Assembly: GCA_019237945.1 (NCBI GenBank)
Contig: JAFAOG010000586.1
Location: 1-35,556 of the forward strand
Direction of reading: 5' to 3'
Length of the DNA: 35,556 nt
Origin: Deltaproteobacteria bacterium
GTDB taxonomy: Bacteria; Myxococcota_A; Polyangia; Haliangiales; Haliangiaceae
Positions 26,695 to 35,556 of this stretch are shown here, in pieces; the stretch's first letter is position 1, and each line of letters opens with the position of its first letter. A program made the translations under genes and the position numbers. Under the pieces are notes generated by a model, which worked only from the letters and a program-made list of their open reading frames with translations, was not told where the DNA came from and did no database searches.

Positions 26695-28677
26695 GTGGCC
26701 ACGGCGCACACCCCGACGACAATTGGTGAGTTCCGGATCGAGTCCATTCTCGGTCAAGGAGGCTCCGGAATTGTCTACGACGCGAAGTGGGGACCGCGGC
26801 GCGTCGCGCTCAAAGTGCTCCATCCGGTACACGTCGGGACTGCGCGCGAACGTGCGCAATTTTTGGCCGAGGCACAGCGCCTCCAGACGATCACGCATCC
26901 GCATGTCGTGAAGGTTTTCGCTGTCGGTGAATTGCCCGATGGCCGCCCGTACCTCGCGATGGAACGTCTCGAAGGGGAAACCCTCGCGGCCGTGATCGCG
27001 AAAGGCGCGCTGCCGGTCGCGCGTGCACTGCACTACTTCACAGAGCTCTGCGCGGCGGTCGCGGCGCTTCACGCGCAGAGCCTCGTGCATCGTGATCTCA
27101 AGCCCGAGAACGTTTTTGTCGTCGGGAACGAGCACGCGGTGCTGCTCGACTTCGGCATCGCGAAGTCACTCGATGCACCGGCATCGACCACCACGCAAGA
27201 AGGCAACGTTCGCGGCACGCCGGCGTACATGGCGCCCGAGCGCTTCTTCGGTTCGCCCGCCGGCATTGCGACCGACATCTACGAGCTCGCGCTGATCCTC
27301 TACGTCATGCTCGCCGGTCGCTTGCCGTGGGACGACAACGCGGATCCGGAAGCGCGTCTCGCACCGCGATCGATCGAAGGCATCGGCGAGCTCGATGTAG
27401 CGGTGCGTCGCGCGCTGTCGACGCGTCCACAAAATCGGCCCGCGACCGCCGATGCATTGCTCGCGAGCGTCCGTGCGAGCGCCGATGCCACGACGCCAGA
27501 AGCGGGGGACACCGCGCGGATGCGCCCGGGCGCACCGTCTGGCGAGCAGGAGGGCGCGTTGCCTCACCGCACGCCGGGCGGTCCCGAGCAGCACACACCA
27601 CTCGCGTGGGCTCCGACCGCGCAAGCAACTCCGCACCAGCCGCGCCGACGCGCACGTCGCGTGATGACCGCGAGCCTTGGCGTGGGTGTGCTCGCCGCGG
27701 GGATCGTCACCTGGCGACTGCGCGCCCACGACACCGCGTCAACACCGTCAGCTCCCGCACCGAATGTTGCGCCGGCACCGGTCTCGCAACCGGCCAGTGA
27801 TCCCTGGAACACGCCACCACCGATAGAGCCGACGAAAGCATTGCCACTTGTCGAGCCCGCGCTAACACCGGAGACCTACCGCGCCGAAGCAGCCGCCGCG
27901 ATCGCGCGTTTGCCCGGCGACACGCGAGTGGTCTTCACGATCCAGCTCGGCGAGCTGCGCGCGCACGACGCGACGAAAGCACTGATCGACAAGATCGCCG
28001 GCGACTCGCGGTTCGCGGCGCTGACGAGCGAGGTCCCGCCGTGTGCACGCGCGGTCGCGAGCGATGCCGAGTGGCTCGCGTACGGTGCACCTGCGTTGAA
28101 ACAGAGCTCGACCGGCACGCTCGTGCTGCGCGGGCGCTGGAAGCGGCGCGACGTCGACGCGTGCTTTGCATCGGGCGACTTCAAGTCGAACACGACCGCC
28201 GACGGCACGAAGCTCTACCGGATCGGCGATCACGGCTGGCTCGACTTCATCGACGATCACACCGCATTCCTCATCATTCACTCCGACCTCGACGCCGAGG
28301 CGATTCACAAGCTCGTTGTGCACGGCGGGTCGCCGCCGCAGCACGTGCGCGACCTGCTCGCGAAGCTGCCCGTCGATCGATCGCTCGCGCTCGTCGCAGA
28401 CGGCGCCGCGAAGGACGACTGGTCGAGCGTCGGCCTCGCGATCCCGACCGGCAGCGACCTCTACGGCTGGTTCCGCGTGGAGGAGCACGGGCTCGCGCTC
28501 GAGTTCATGGCCGATACGCACGCCGAGCCAAGCGCGATCTCGGCGGCGAAGGATCTCGGCGATCTCGTCGGCACGGTCAAGACCGTCCACGTCACGCGCG
28601 ACAAGACGACCGTCCATCTCGCGGGCACCGTCAACGATCTGCTGATCGGCATCACCTCCGCGGCCGTTTCTCAGTAG
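26695..28677 (+). CDS. Transmembrane Ser/Thr protein kinase with large extracytoplasmic domain
   Basis: The 660-residue kinase has an N-terminal catalytic domain: GQGGSGIVYDAKW (Gly loop), VALKVLHP (ATP Lys), HRDLKPENVFVV (classical catalytic loop), LLDFGIAK and PAYMAPERFFG. A linker of about 60 residues leads to one transmembrane helix near 324-342 (MTASLGVGVLAAGIVTW). The outer ~310 residues include a Pro-rich stretch and a structured region with alternating strands (DTRVVFTIQLGELR, TLVLRGRWKRRDVDACF, HTAFLIIHSDLDAEAIHKLV), which is probably the sensor; I do not recognise it. The N-terminal half looks less GC-extreme at third positions than its neighbours (several AAT, TTT, CAA codons). The start is GTG 26695, divergent from the response regulator. 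Confidence 0.93.
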   Translation: MATAHTPTTIGEFRIESILGQGGSGIVYDAKWGPRRVALKVLHPVHVGTARERAQFLAEAQRLQTITHPHVVKVFAVGELPDGRPYLAMERLEGETLAAVIAKGALPVARALHYFTELCAAVAALHAQSLVHRDLKPENVFVVGNEHAVLLDFGIAKSLDAPASTTTQEGNVRGTPAYMAPERFFGSPAGIATDIYELALILYVMLAGRLPWDDNADPEARLAPRSIEGIGELDVAVRRALSTRPQNRPATADALLASVRASADATTPEAGDTARMRPGAPSGEQEGALPHRTPGGPEQHTPLAWAPTAQATPHQPRRRARRVMTASLGVGVLAAGIVTWRLRAHDTASTPSAPAPNVAPAPVSQPASDPWNTPPPIEPTKALPLVEPALTPETYRAEAAAAIARLPGDTRVVFTIQLGELRAHDATKALIDKIAGDSRFAALTSEVPPCARAVASDAEWLAYGAPALKQSSTGTLVLRGRWKRRDVDACFASGDFKSNTTADGTKLYRIGDHGWLDFIDDHTAFLIIHSDLDAEAIHKLVVHGGSPPQHVRDLLAKLPVDRSLALVADGAAKDDWSSVGLAIPTGSDLYGWFRVEEHGLALEFMADTHAEPSAISAAKDLGDLVGTVKTVHVTRDKTTVHLAGTVNDLLIGITSAAVSQ

Positions 28678-28680
28678 ACT
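28675..28680 (+). promoter_or_regulatory. -10-like TAGACT for udk
   Basis: TAGACT overlaps the stop codon of the kinase gene and ends 8 nt before ATG 28689. If active, udk is transcribed leaderless or nearly so, independently of the kinase gene. Confidence 0.4.
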
Positions 28681-28688
28681 GCGCCGCG

Positions 28689-29308
<620 letters not shown>

Positions 29309-29315
<7 letters not shown>

Positions 29316-30226
29316 TCCGGTAGCGGGATGAACTCGACGTCGTCGCCGGGAATCTTCCCGAACCGACCCGCGACCCAGTCCGCCTTGCCTTGCTCGATGC
29401 GTTCGCGCGAGCTCGACACGAAGTTCCACCACAGGTGGCGCTCGCCGACGGTCTCGCCGCCGAGCAGCATCACGCGCGTCGGCTGCACCGCCCGCAACGT
29501 GACGGACGCGCCCGGCTCGAACGTCGCGATCGGGCCCGGAGCGATGCGGTGCGCGCCGATCTCGAGCTCGCCCTCGACGACGAACAGCCCACGCTCCGCG
29601 TAGCCGGTCGGCAGATCGATCGCGCCGCCGGCGGGCAGGTGGAGATCGACATAGAACGTCGGCGACAGCACGCGCGTCGGCGCGGTCACGCCCCACGCCG
29701 TGCCGGCAAGCACGCGCGCCCTGATCCCCCGGTCGTCGTGCAGCGGCAGTGACGCCGCCGGAACGTGATCGAACGACGGCGCCGTCTCCTCGTGCTCGAC
29801 CGGCAGCGCGCACCACAGCTGGAGGCCGTGCGCGGGCGGGCCCTGCGGGCGCAGCGCGGCCGGCGTGCGCTCGGAGTGCGCGATGCCGCGGCCCGCGACC
29901 ATCCAGTTGATGTCGCCGGGGCGGATCGTCTGGAACGAGCCGAGCGTGTCGCGGTGATCGATCGCGCCCGCGAACAGGTACGTCACCGTCGACAGGCCGA
30001 TGTGCGGATGCGGGCGCACGTCCATGCCGGTGCCGGGCGCGAGGTGGAAGCTCGCGCTGCCCATGTGATCGAAGAACACGAACGGGCCGAGGTGCCGGCA
30101 GCCGACGGCAGGCAGGATGCGCTCGACCGAGAAGCCGCCGAGGTCGCGCGGGCGCGGCTCGACGATCTGCGCGATCACGCCGTCGCCGGGATGCGCCTCG
30201 CCCTTCTTGTCGGCGGGGCCGCTCAT
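29309..30226 (-). CDS. Pirin family protein
   Basis: Start at ATG 30226 (305 residues) overlaps the stop of the upstream oxidoreductase gene as ATGA; the longer open frame is a shadow. Pirins are bicupins. The N-terminal cupin has the metal ligands in DVRPHPHIGLSTVTYLFAG, GSFQTIRPGDINWMVAGRGIAHSE and FVFFDHMG, and the C-terminal cupin (FYVDLHLPAGGAIDLPTG) is complete. Some pirins are quercetin dioxygenases, others redox sensors. Coupling to a quinone oxidoreductase fits a role in handling quinones, flavonoids or oxidative stress, but the substrate is not shown by the sequence. Confidence 0.93.
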
Positions 30227-31191
30227 GGCACCAGCACCACGGAGCCGATCGTCGCGCGCGCTTCGAGGTCGGCGTGCGCCTGCGCCGCCTGGTCGAGTGG
30301 GTACTGGCGCGGGGCGTCGAGCTTGACCTTGCCGGACTTCACGATGTCGACCACCGCCGTCATCATCTCCGAACCGTAGCGCGCGAAGTAGCTGAACATC
30401 GTCGGGCGCGTGACGTAGAGCGAGCCCTTCTGCGACAGCGTCAGCAGCGACATCGGCGGCACCGGCCCCGACGCGTTGCCAAAGCTCACCATCAGGCCGA
30501 GCGGCTGCAGACAGTCGAGCGAGCGCTCCCAGGTGTCGGCGCCGACGGAGTCGTAGACGATGCGTACGCCGCGTCCGTCGGTCAGCTCGCGTACGCGCGC
30601 GACGACGTCTTCCTTCTTGTAGTCGATCACGTGCGCCGCGCCGTGCTCGCGCGCGAGCTCGCACTTCTCGCGACTGCCCGCGGTCCCGATCAGCTCGATG
30701 CCCTTCGCCTTCGCCCACTGGCACGCGATCAGGCCGACGCCACCCGCCGCCGCGTGCCACAGGATCTTCTCGCCGGGCTCGGGGTGAATGTAGAGGCGCC
30801 GCAGCAGGAACTCGACGGTCAGGCCCTTGAGCATCATCGCCGCGCCGGTCTCGAAGCTGATCTCGGGCGGGAGCTTCACCGCGTACTGCGCCTCGAGGTT
30901 GATCTCCTCGGCATAGCTGCCGGGCGTCTTGATCGCGTACGCGACGCGGTCCCCGACCTGGAAGCTGGCGACGCCCGGGCCGACGTCCTCGACGACCCCC
31001 GCCCCCTCGACCCCGAGCGTGTGCGGCAGCTCGAGCTTGTAGAGGCCGGTGCGGTGGTAGGTGTCGATGAAGTTGACGCCGATCGCGTGATTGCGGACCC
31101 GGATCTCGCCCGAATGCGGCTTTTTCAGCGTGAGGTCGGCTACCTGAAGAACTTCGGGGCCGCCGGTCTGATCGATCTGGATCGCACGCAT
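30223..31191 (-). CDS. qor: NADPH:quinone oxidoreductase (zeta-crystallin-like, MDR family)
   Basis: The 322-residue medium-chain reductase lacks the structural-zinc Cys cluster, as expected for quinone reductases. It shows NHAIGVNFIDTYHRTGLYK and PHTLGVEGAGVV at the N-terminus, the nucleotide site HAAAGGVGLIACQWAKAKG, and IVYDSVGADTWERSLDCL. It should reduce quinones with NADPH in the cytoplasm. It is the first gene of a two-gene operon with the pirin gene, whose start overlaps its stop. The divergent epimerase start is 32 bp away. A TAGGGT hexamer lies 9 nt before ATG 31191. Confidence 0.93.
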   Translation of the reverse strand: MRAIQIDQTGGPEVLQVADLTLKKPHSGEIRVRNHAIGVNFIDTYHRTGLYKLELPHTLGVEGAGVVEDVGPGVASFQVGDRVAYAIKTPGSYAEEINLEAQYAVKLPPEISFETGAAMMLKGLTVEFLLRRLYIHPEPGEKILWHAAAGGVGLIACQWAKAKGIELIGTAGSREKCELAREHGAAHVIDYKKEDVVARVRELTDGRGVRIVYDSVGADTWERSLDCLQPLGLMVSFGNASGPVPPMSLLTLSQKGSLYVTRPTMFSYFARYGSEMMTAVVDIVKSGKVKLDAPRQYPLDQAAQAHADLEARATIGSVVLVP

Positions 31192-31200
31192 GCGGTCGGC

Positions 31201-31206
31201 ACCCTA
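31201..31206 (-). promoter_or_regulatory. -10-like TAGGGT for the qor-pirin operon
   Basis: On the minus strand TAGGGT ends 9 nt before ATG 31191. It shares the 32-bp divergent gap with the epimerase hexamer 5 bp away. Confidence 0.4.
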
Positions 31207-31211
31207 CCAGC

Positions 31212-31217
31212 TACAAT
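31212..31217 (+). promoter_or_regulatory. -10-like TACAAT for a leaderless epimerase transcript
   Basis: TACAAT is one base from TATAAT and ends 6 nt before GTG 31224, so initiation would fall on the start codon. No Shine-Dalgarno sequence and no good -35 are visible. Confidence 0.55.
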
Positions 31218-31223
31218 GCCTGC

Positions 31224-32168
<945 letters not shown>

Positions 32169-32180
32169 CGCATCCAGAGT

Positions 32181-32389
32181 TAACGCGAAAACGCGAAAAC
32201 GCGAAAAAGAGCAGCGCGAAGCCAGACGCCGAGGTCCGCTGGCGAAGACGCCACCGGACCTCGGCCCGCTCGCTTTCGTTTTCGAAGCCAGTGGGCGAGG
32301 AGAACTGGCGCTTCGCCAGTACTCCGAGCCGCCGTCTGAGCTCCGGCCTTTTCCGATCCGGAACTTCGCGTTTTCGCGTTTTCGCGTTA
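32181..32389. mobile_element. 209-bp palindromic element with 25-bp terminal inverted repeats (MITE-like)
   Basis: Perfect 25-bp terminal inverted repeats occupy 32181-32205 and 32365-32389. Each is TAA plus about three copies of the 8-bp unit CGCGAAAA. Inside are three hairpins: 32229-32264 (CCGAGGTCCG...CGGACCTCGG with inner TGGCG/CGCCA, AAGA loop, one mismatch), 32304-32320 (ACTGGCG/CGCCAGT) and 32351-32363 (TTCCG/CGGAA). AGT occurs on both outer flanks (32178-32180 and 32389-32391), which could be a 3-bp target duplication or chance. It encodes nothing. It fills the convergent gap between the epimerase and rhodanese genes. Non-autonomous element, REP-like repeat or structured RNA all remain possible. 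Confidence 0.7.
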
Positions 32390-32408
32390 GTCCGAATCCG
32401 GGCAGCAG

Positions 32409-32801
32409 TCAGATCGACTGCGTCTTTTTGCCCGCGCGCACCCAGCCGGCGATGCCGTCGCTCATGACCTCGACGTGCTCGTAGCCGGCGGTCAGCGCCT
32501 TCTCGGCGGCCTGGTGCGACGCGCCGCACGCGGTGTTCGCGCAGTAGAAGACGAGTGGCTTGCCCTTGTCCTTGGGCAGCTCGCTGAGCTGGAAGCTCTC
32601 GGAGTCGGTGAGCAGCACGGCGCCCGGCACGACGCCCATCCGCTTGCGGGTCGCGTCGCCGTTCGCGTCGACCGCCTGCGCGGTGCCCGTCGTGAGTTGC
32701 TGGTCGGCCTGATCGACCGAGACGTTCGCGACCGTGTGGTGCGGCGCGGTGTCTTTCGTGCAGCCGGCGAGGAGCGCGGCCGCGAGCAGGATCTTCCGCA
32801 T
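32409..32801 (-). CDS. Rhodanese-domain lipoprotein
   Basis: Start at ATG 32801 (130 residues) gives a clean lipoprotein signal (MRKILLAAALLAGC). A single rhodanese domain follows: SVDQADQQL, GVVPGAVLLTDSESFQL, the active-site loop with Cys in FYCANTACGASHQAA, and the final GIAGWVRAGK. The loop has an extra Cys, as in periplasmic rhodaneses. Lipid-anchored, it may handle sulfur or act as a redox/binding module outside the cytoplasm. A TATCTT hexamer ends 6 nt before the ATG. The divergent EamA gene begins 28 bp away. Confidence 0.88.
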   Translation of the reverse strand: MRKILLAAALLAGCTKDTAPHHTVANVSVDQADQQLTTGTAQAVDANGDATRKRMGVVPGAVLLTDSESFQLSELPKDKGKPLVFYCANTACGASHQAAEKALTAGYEHVEVMSDGIAGWVRAGKKTQSI

Positions 32802-32807
32802 GGCGAA

Positions 32808-32813
32808 AAGATA
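32808..32813 (-). promoter_or_regulatory. -10-like TATCTT for the rhodanese gene
   Basis: TATCTT on the minus strand ends 6 nt before ATG 32801, predicting a leaderless transcript. It overlaps the TACACT of the divergent gene by two bases. Confidence 0.5.
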
Positions 32814-32817
32814 CACT
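32812..32817 (+). promoter_or_regulatory. -10-like TACACT for the EamA transporter gene
   Basis: TACACT ends 11 nt before GTG 32829. Because it overlaps the opposite-strand hexamer, RNA polymerase probably cannot occupy both sites at once. Confidence 0.4.
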
Positions 32818-32828
32818 CAGGTGCCCCG

Positions 32829-33683
32829 GTGTCACGAGTCCCGTTTGCCTATGCCGCCTGCGCATTGATCTGGGGCACGACCTGGTACGCCATCCGGGTT
32901 TGCCTCGAGGGGTATCCGACGTACACGGCGGTCGCGCTGCGGTTCGGAATCGCCGCGTGCATCCTCGTGCCGATCGCGCTGCGCCTCGGACCGTGGCCGC
33001 GCGGCAAGGCGTGGGGCTACCTCGCGATCGCGGGCGTGCTCGATGCCGTGTCGTACCTGCTCGTGTACGTCGGCGAGGAGCGCGTGCCCGGCGGCGTGGC
33101 GGCGGTGCTCTACGGGACGCAGCCGCTGATCCTCGCCGTGCTGCTCGCGGCGACGCGGATCGAGCCGATCACGCGACGCCATGTCGCAGGCGCGATCATC
33201 TCGCTCGCGGGCGTCGTGGTGCTCGCGCTCGATCGATTCGACGTGTCGCCGCAGCAGGCGCTCGGCGTCGTGTTCGTGATCGGCTCCGTGCTCGTCACGA
33301 CGATCTACTCGATGGTCATGAAGCGCCAGAGCGGCGGGGTACATGGCCTCGTCTCGACGACGATCTTTCTCAGTGTCACGGCCATCGTGCTCGGCATCGT
33401 CGCGCTCGCCACGCGCTCGGGCGTGCCGTGGCCGCCGCCGCTGCGTCCCACGCTCGCGCTGCTCTACCTCGCGGTCATCGGGTCGGTCGTCGCATTCCTC
33501 GTCTACTTCTGGCTGCTTCGCGCGACGACGCTGCTGCTGACCAGCACGCTGGTGTTCGTGTACCCCCTGGTCGCACTCGCGATCGATGCGGCGTTCGAGC
33601 GTGCGATATCGCTCGGTCCACGCGCGTACGTTGGTGCCGCGATCACACTCGCGGGGCTCGCGGTCAGCTTGCGTCGCGAGTGA
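32829..33683 (+). CDS. EamA/DMT-family transporter
   Basis: The 284-residue integral membrane protein has two EamA repeats of about five helices each. The first begins SRVPFAYAACALIWGTTWYAIRV and includes YLLVYVGEERVPGGVAAVLYGTQPLILAVLLA; the second includes VFVIGSVLVTTIYSMVMKR and YFWLLRATTLLLTSTLVFVYPLVALAIDAAF. Members export metabolites or amino acids, or carry drugs and precursors; the substrate is not readable. I start at GTG 32829, just before the first helix; the frame to 32475 runs antisense through the rhodanese gene and is not credible. No Shine-Dalgarno is present. Confidence 0.92.
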   Translation: MSRVPFAYAACALIWGTTWYAIRVCLEGYPTYTAVALRFGIAACILVPIALRLGPWPRGKAWGYLAIAGVLDAVSYLLVYVGEERVPGGVAAVLYGTQPLILAVLLAATRIEPITRRHVAGAIISLAGVVVLALDRFDVSPQQALGVVFVIGSVLVTTIYSMVMKRQSGGVHGLVSTTIFLSVTAIVLGIVALATRSGVPWPPPLRPTLALLYLAVIGSVVAFLVYFWLLRATTLLLTSTLVFVYPLVALAIDAAFERAISLGPRAYVGAAITLAGLAVSLRRE

Positions 33684-33689
33684 TAGGAT
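33684..33689 (+). promoter_or_regulatory. -10-like TAGGAT for the lipoprotein gene at 33695
   Basis: TAGGAT lies directly after the EamA stop and ends 5 nt before ATG 33695. AGGA inside it could alternatively serve as a weak Shine-Dalgarno at 6-nt spacing, so the two readings compete. Confidence 0.35.
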
Positions 33690-33694
33690 CAACC

Positions 33695-34621
33695 ATGCTT
33701 CGCGGCGTTTGCCTGGTCGCCTTGCTCGGCGGCTGCGACGTCGTGTTCTCCCTCGATCACGTGCCGCTCGCGAAGGCGCCGTGCGGCCCGTACACGACGC
33801 TGACGCCGCTGACGATCACGGGCGTCACCAACCCGACGCATTTCAGCATCACGCCCGACGGCACGCTCGCGATGGTCGTCGGCAAGGACGCGTCGAACGT
33901 CGTGCGGCCGATCCTGCTGACCGGTAGCGGCACGACGTGGGCGCCGGATGTGGCCGCGCGGCAGACCGGGCTCAACGCGCTCGTCGGCGCGCACCTCGCA
34001 CCGCAGGAGAAGCTGCCCGACGGCAACGGCGCGTACTCGAAGGATCCGGTCTCGCCAGCGATCATGGCGTGGCTCGGTCATCCGCTGCAGACGACGCGCT
34101 ACTACTACTCGCCGAGCGCGAAGCTGTGGGCGAACGACGTCGCGGTCGGCTCGTTCGGCGATCCCGACTACGACGTGATCCCTGGCAACACGATCGTCTC
34201 GCCGAACGGCACCGATCCGACGCTGCCGAACCGGCACGTCACGTTGACCGAGCACACGACGAGCACCGCGAACCACGATCAGATCCTGCTCACCGCGAAC
34301 AACCTGCCGAGCTACGGACTCGTCGCGAGCCCGACGCGGACTCAGCTGCTCGACGAGAGCGGCGACACGTTCGATCAGGCCGTGCTCACCGACGATCAGC
34401 AGACGCTCGTCTATTCCGCGAAGAGCGCGGGCTCGTTCGAGATCTTCGCGTCGGCGAAGGGAACCGGGTTCGATGTCGGAGATGCGGTTCAGGGCATGGT
34501 CGACACGCCGGACCACGACGAGCTCGAGCCGTGGATCGACGCCACGTGCAGCAAGCTCTACTTCAGGCGGGTGACGGTCGGTCAGAGCGGCGATCCGGGG
34601 ACGATCTTCGTCGCGGAGTAG
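33695..34621 (+). CDS. Lipoprotein with WD40/PD40-like beta-propeller features
   Basis: The 308-residue protein opens with a lipoprotein signal (MLRGVCLVALLGGC). The body contains repeats of the kind seen in TolB-like PD40 propellers: THFSITPDGTLAMVVGKD, then TFDQAVLTDDQQTLVYSAKSAGSFEIFASAK, and a final DHDELEPWIDATCSKLYFRR. The pattern 'xPxLSxDxxTLYFxS...I' is typical of myxobacterial surface lipoproteins of unknown role. One Cys pair (C31 and the Cys in ATCSKLY) could bridge. The gene starts 11 bp after the EamA stop, but its own TAGGAT hexamer suggests separate transcription. Function unknown. Confidence 0.75.
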   Translation: MLRGVCLVALLGGCDVVFSLDHVPLAKAPCGPYTTLTPLTITGVTNPTHFSITPDGTLAMVVGKDASNVVRPILLTGSGTTWAPDVAARQTGLNALVGAHLAPQEKLPDGNGAYSKDPVSPAIMAWLGHPLQTTRYYYSPSAKLWANDVAVGSFGDPDYDVIPGNTIVSPNGTDPTLPNRHVTLTEHTTSTANHDQILLTANNLPSYGLVASPTRTQLLDESGDTFDQAVLTDDQQTLVYSAKSAGSFEIFASAKGTGFDVGDAVQGMVDTPDHDELEPWIDATCSKLYFRRVTVGQSGDPGTIFVAE

Positions 34622-34623
34622 GC

Positions 34624-34629
34624 TACACA
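34624..34629 (+). promoter_or_regulatory. -10-like TACACA for the mutase gene
   Basis: TACACA ends 6 nt before ATG 34636. It lacks the final T of TANNNT, so it is the weakest member of the series. Confidence 0.3.
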
Positions 34630-34635
34630 TCGGTC

Positions 34636-35556
34636 ATGGCCGATTCCCCGTGGATCTTCCGGACGTACGCGGGTCACTCGAGCGCGAAGGCGTCGAACGA
34701 GCTGTATCGCCGCAACCTCGCCGCCGGGCAGACCGGCCTGTCGATCGCGTTCGATCTGCCGACGCAGTGCGGATACGACCCCGATCATCCGCTCGCGCGG
34801 CCGGAGCTCGGCAAGGTCGGCGTGCCGATCGCGTCGCTCGACGACATGCATGCGCTGTTCGACGGCATCCCGATCGAGCAGATGAACACGTCGATGACGA
34901 TCAACGGCACGGCGATGTGGCTGCTCGCGCTGTACGTCGCGCTGGCGAAGGAGCGCGGCGTCGACATCAGCAAGCTGCGCGGCACGACGCAAAACGACAT
35001 CGTCAAGGAGTACCTCGCGCGCGGCACGTACATCTTCCCGCCCGAGCCGTCGCTCGATCTGATCGCGGAGACGTACGAGTACGGCGTCGCGCACATGCCG
35101 CAGTGGAATCCGTCGAACGTGTGCAGCTACCACCTGCAGGAGGCCGGCGCGACGCCGGTGCAGGAGCTCGCGTTCGCGCTCGCGGATGCGATCGGCGTGC
35201 TCGATCGCGTCAAGGCGCGCGGCCGCGTCGATCAGGCGGCGTTCGCGCAGTGCGTGGGGCGCGTCAGCTTCTTCGTCAACGCGGGCATGCGGTTCATCGA
35301 GGAGATGTGCAAGATGCGCGCGTTCGGCGTCCTGTGGGACGAGATCTGCGTGCAGCGCTACGGCGTCACCGACGCGAAGCTCAAGCAGTTCCGCTACGGC
35401 GTGCAGGTCAACTCGCTCGGGCTCACCGAGGCGCAGCCGGAGAACAACGCGTGGCGCATCCTGATCGAGGCGCTCGGCGTGACGCTCTCGAAGGACGCGC
35501 GCTGCCGTGCGCTGCAGCTGCCGACGTGGAACGAGGCGCTGTCGCTGCCGCGCCCG
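34636..35556 (+). CDS. Methylmalonyl-CoA mutase family protein, N-terminal part (3' truncated by window edge)
   Basis: The frame from ATG 34636 stays open for 307 codons to the window end. It covers the start of the TIM-barrel substrate domain of B12-dependent acyl-CoA mutases: FRTYAGHSSAKASNELYRRNLAAGQTGLS, AFDLPTQCGYDPDHP, EQMNTSMTINGTAMW, GTTQNDIVKEYLARGTYIFPPEPS and CSYHLQEAGATPVQELAFAL. The FRTYAGHSSA...SNxLYR opening is, as I recall, closer to the MeaA/ethylmalonyl-CoA mutase subgroup than to MutB, but the discriminating active-site and B12-binding regions lie outside the window. The reaction is a cobalamin-dependent carbon-skeleton rearrangement of an acyl-CoA. It begins 14 bp after the lipoprotein stop. 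Confidence 0.93.
   Translation, partial: MADSPWIFRTYAGHSSAKASNELYRRNLAAGQTGLSIAFDLPTQCGYDPDHPLARPELGKVGVPIASLDDMHALFDGIPIEQMNTSMTINGTAMWLLALYVALAKERGVDISKLRGTTQNDIVKEYLARGTYIFPPEPSLDLIAETYEYGVAHMPQWNPSNVCSYHLQEAGATPVQELAFALADAIGVLDRVKARGRVDQAAFAQCVGRVSFFVNAGMRFIEEMCKMRAFGVLWDEICVQRYGVTDAKLKQFRYGVQVNSLGLTEAQPENNAWRILIEALGVTLSKDARCRALQLPTWNEALSLPRP

Noticed and set aside
32181..32389. Palindromic element read as a plain bidirectional intrinsic terminator
   Set aside because: The long stems are not followed by T-runs in either direction, and the 25-bp terminal repeats are 159 bp apart.

Overview
This window is a gene-dense, very GC-rich stretch of bacterial chromosome. The gene content points to Myxococcota (myxobacteria and relatives), probably the Polyangia/Haliangium side: four Ser/Thr protein kinases, an FHA-domain sigma-54 activator, an AgmX/GltJ-type zinc-ribbon/GYF protein, many lipoproteins, and planctomycete-style DUF1501/c-heme proteins. 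The lineage is inferred from gene families; no rRNA gene is present to confirm it.

Layout. 1-716: 3' end of purA. 788-2635: GltJ/AgmX-like envelope protein. 2636-5945 (-): three-gene operon of a c-heme lipoprotein, a Tat-exported DUF1501 protein and a small c-type cytochrome lipoprotein. 6059-7363: FHA-AAA-Fis regulator. 7353-12017 (-): signalling operon of two kinases, a TPR membrane protein and an FG-GAP lipoprotein, joined by short overlaps. 12018-12235: gap holding an intrinsic terminator with no gene to terminate, i.e. a candidate small RNA. 12236-14901: ATP-dependent DNA ligase overlapping a third kinase. 14898-15914 (-): adenine/adenosine deaminase. 15944-16696: methyltransferase. 16743-19814: Tex with a very long disordered tail. 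19893-21098 (-): HNH protein. 21099-21650: gene-less. 21651-22175 (-): two small proteins that both start with a double-glycine export leader, one carrying an M15-type zinc peptidase signature. 22356-22670 (-): broken receiver domain. 22708-26000: sulfatase-fold lipoprotein coupled to a PHP-type metallohydrolase lipoprotein. 25997-26617 (-) and 26695-28677 (+): divergent NarL-type response regulator and fourth kinase. 28689-29315: uridine kinase. 29309-31191 (-): pirin and quinone oxidoreductase. 31224-32168: nucleotide-sugar epimerase. 32181-32389: palindromic MITE-like element. 32409-32801 (-): rhodanese lipoprotein. 32829-33683: EamA transporter. 33695-34621: lipoprotein. 34636-end: 5' part of a methylmalonyl-CoA-mutase-family gene.

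Cross-cutting patterns. Operonic genes overlap by GTGA/ATGA. Convergent neighbours share or abut their stop codons. About ten genes have a TANNNT hexamer 5-11 nt before the start codon and no Shine-Dalgarno sequence, suggesting leaderless transcripts. The most promising unusual items are the double-glycine-leader/M15 peptidase pair, the orphan terminator RNA at 12.1-12.2 kb, the palindromic element at 32.2-32.4 kb, and the leaderless-promoter pattern.
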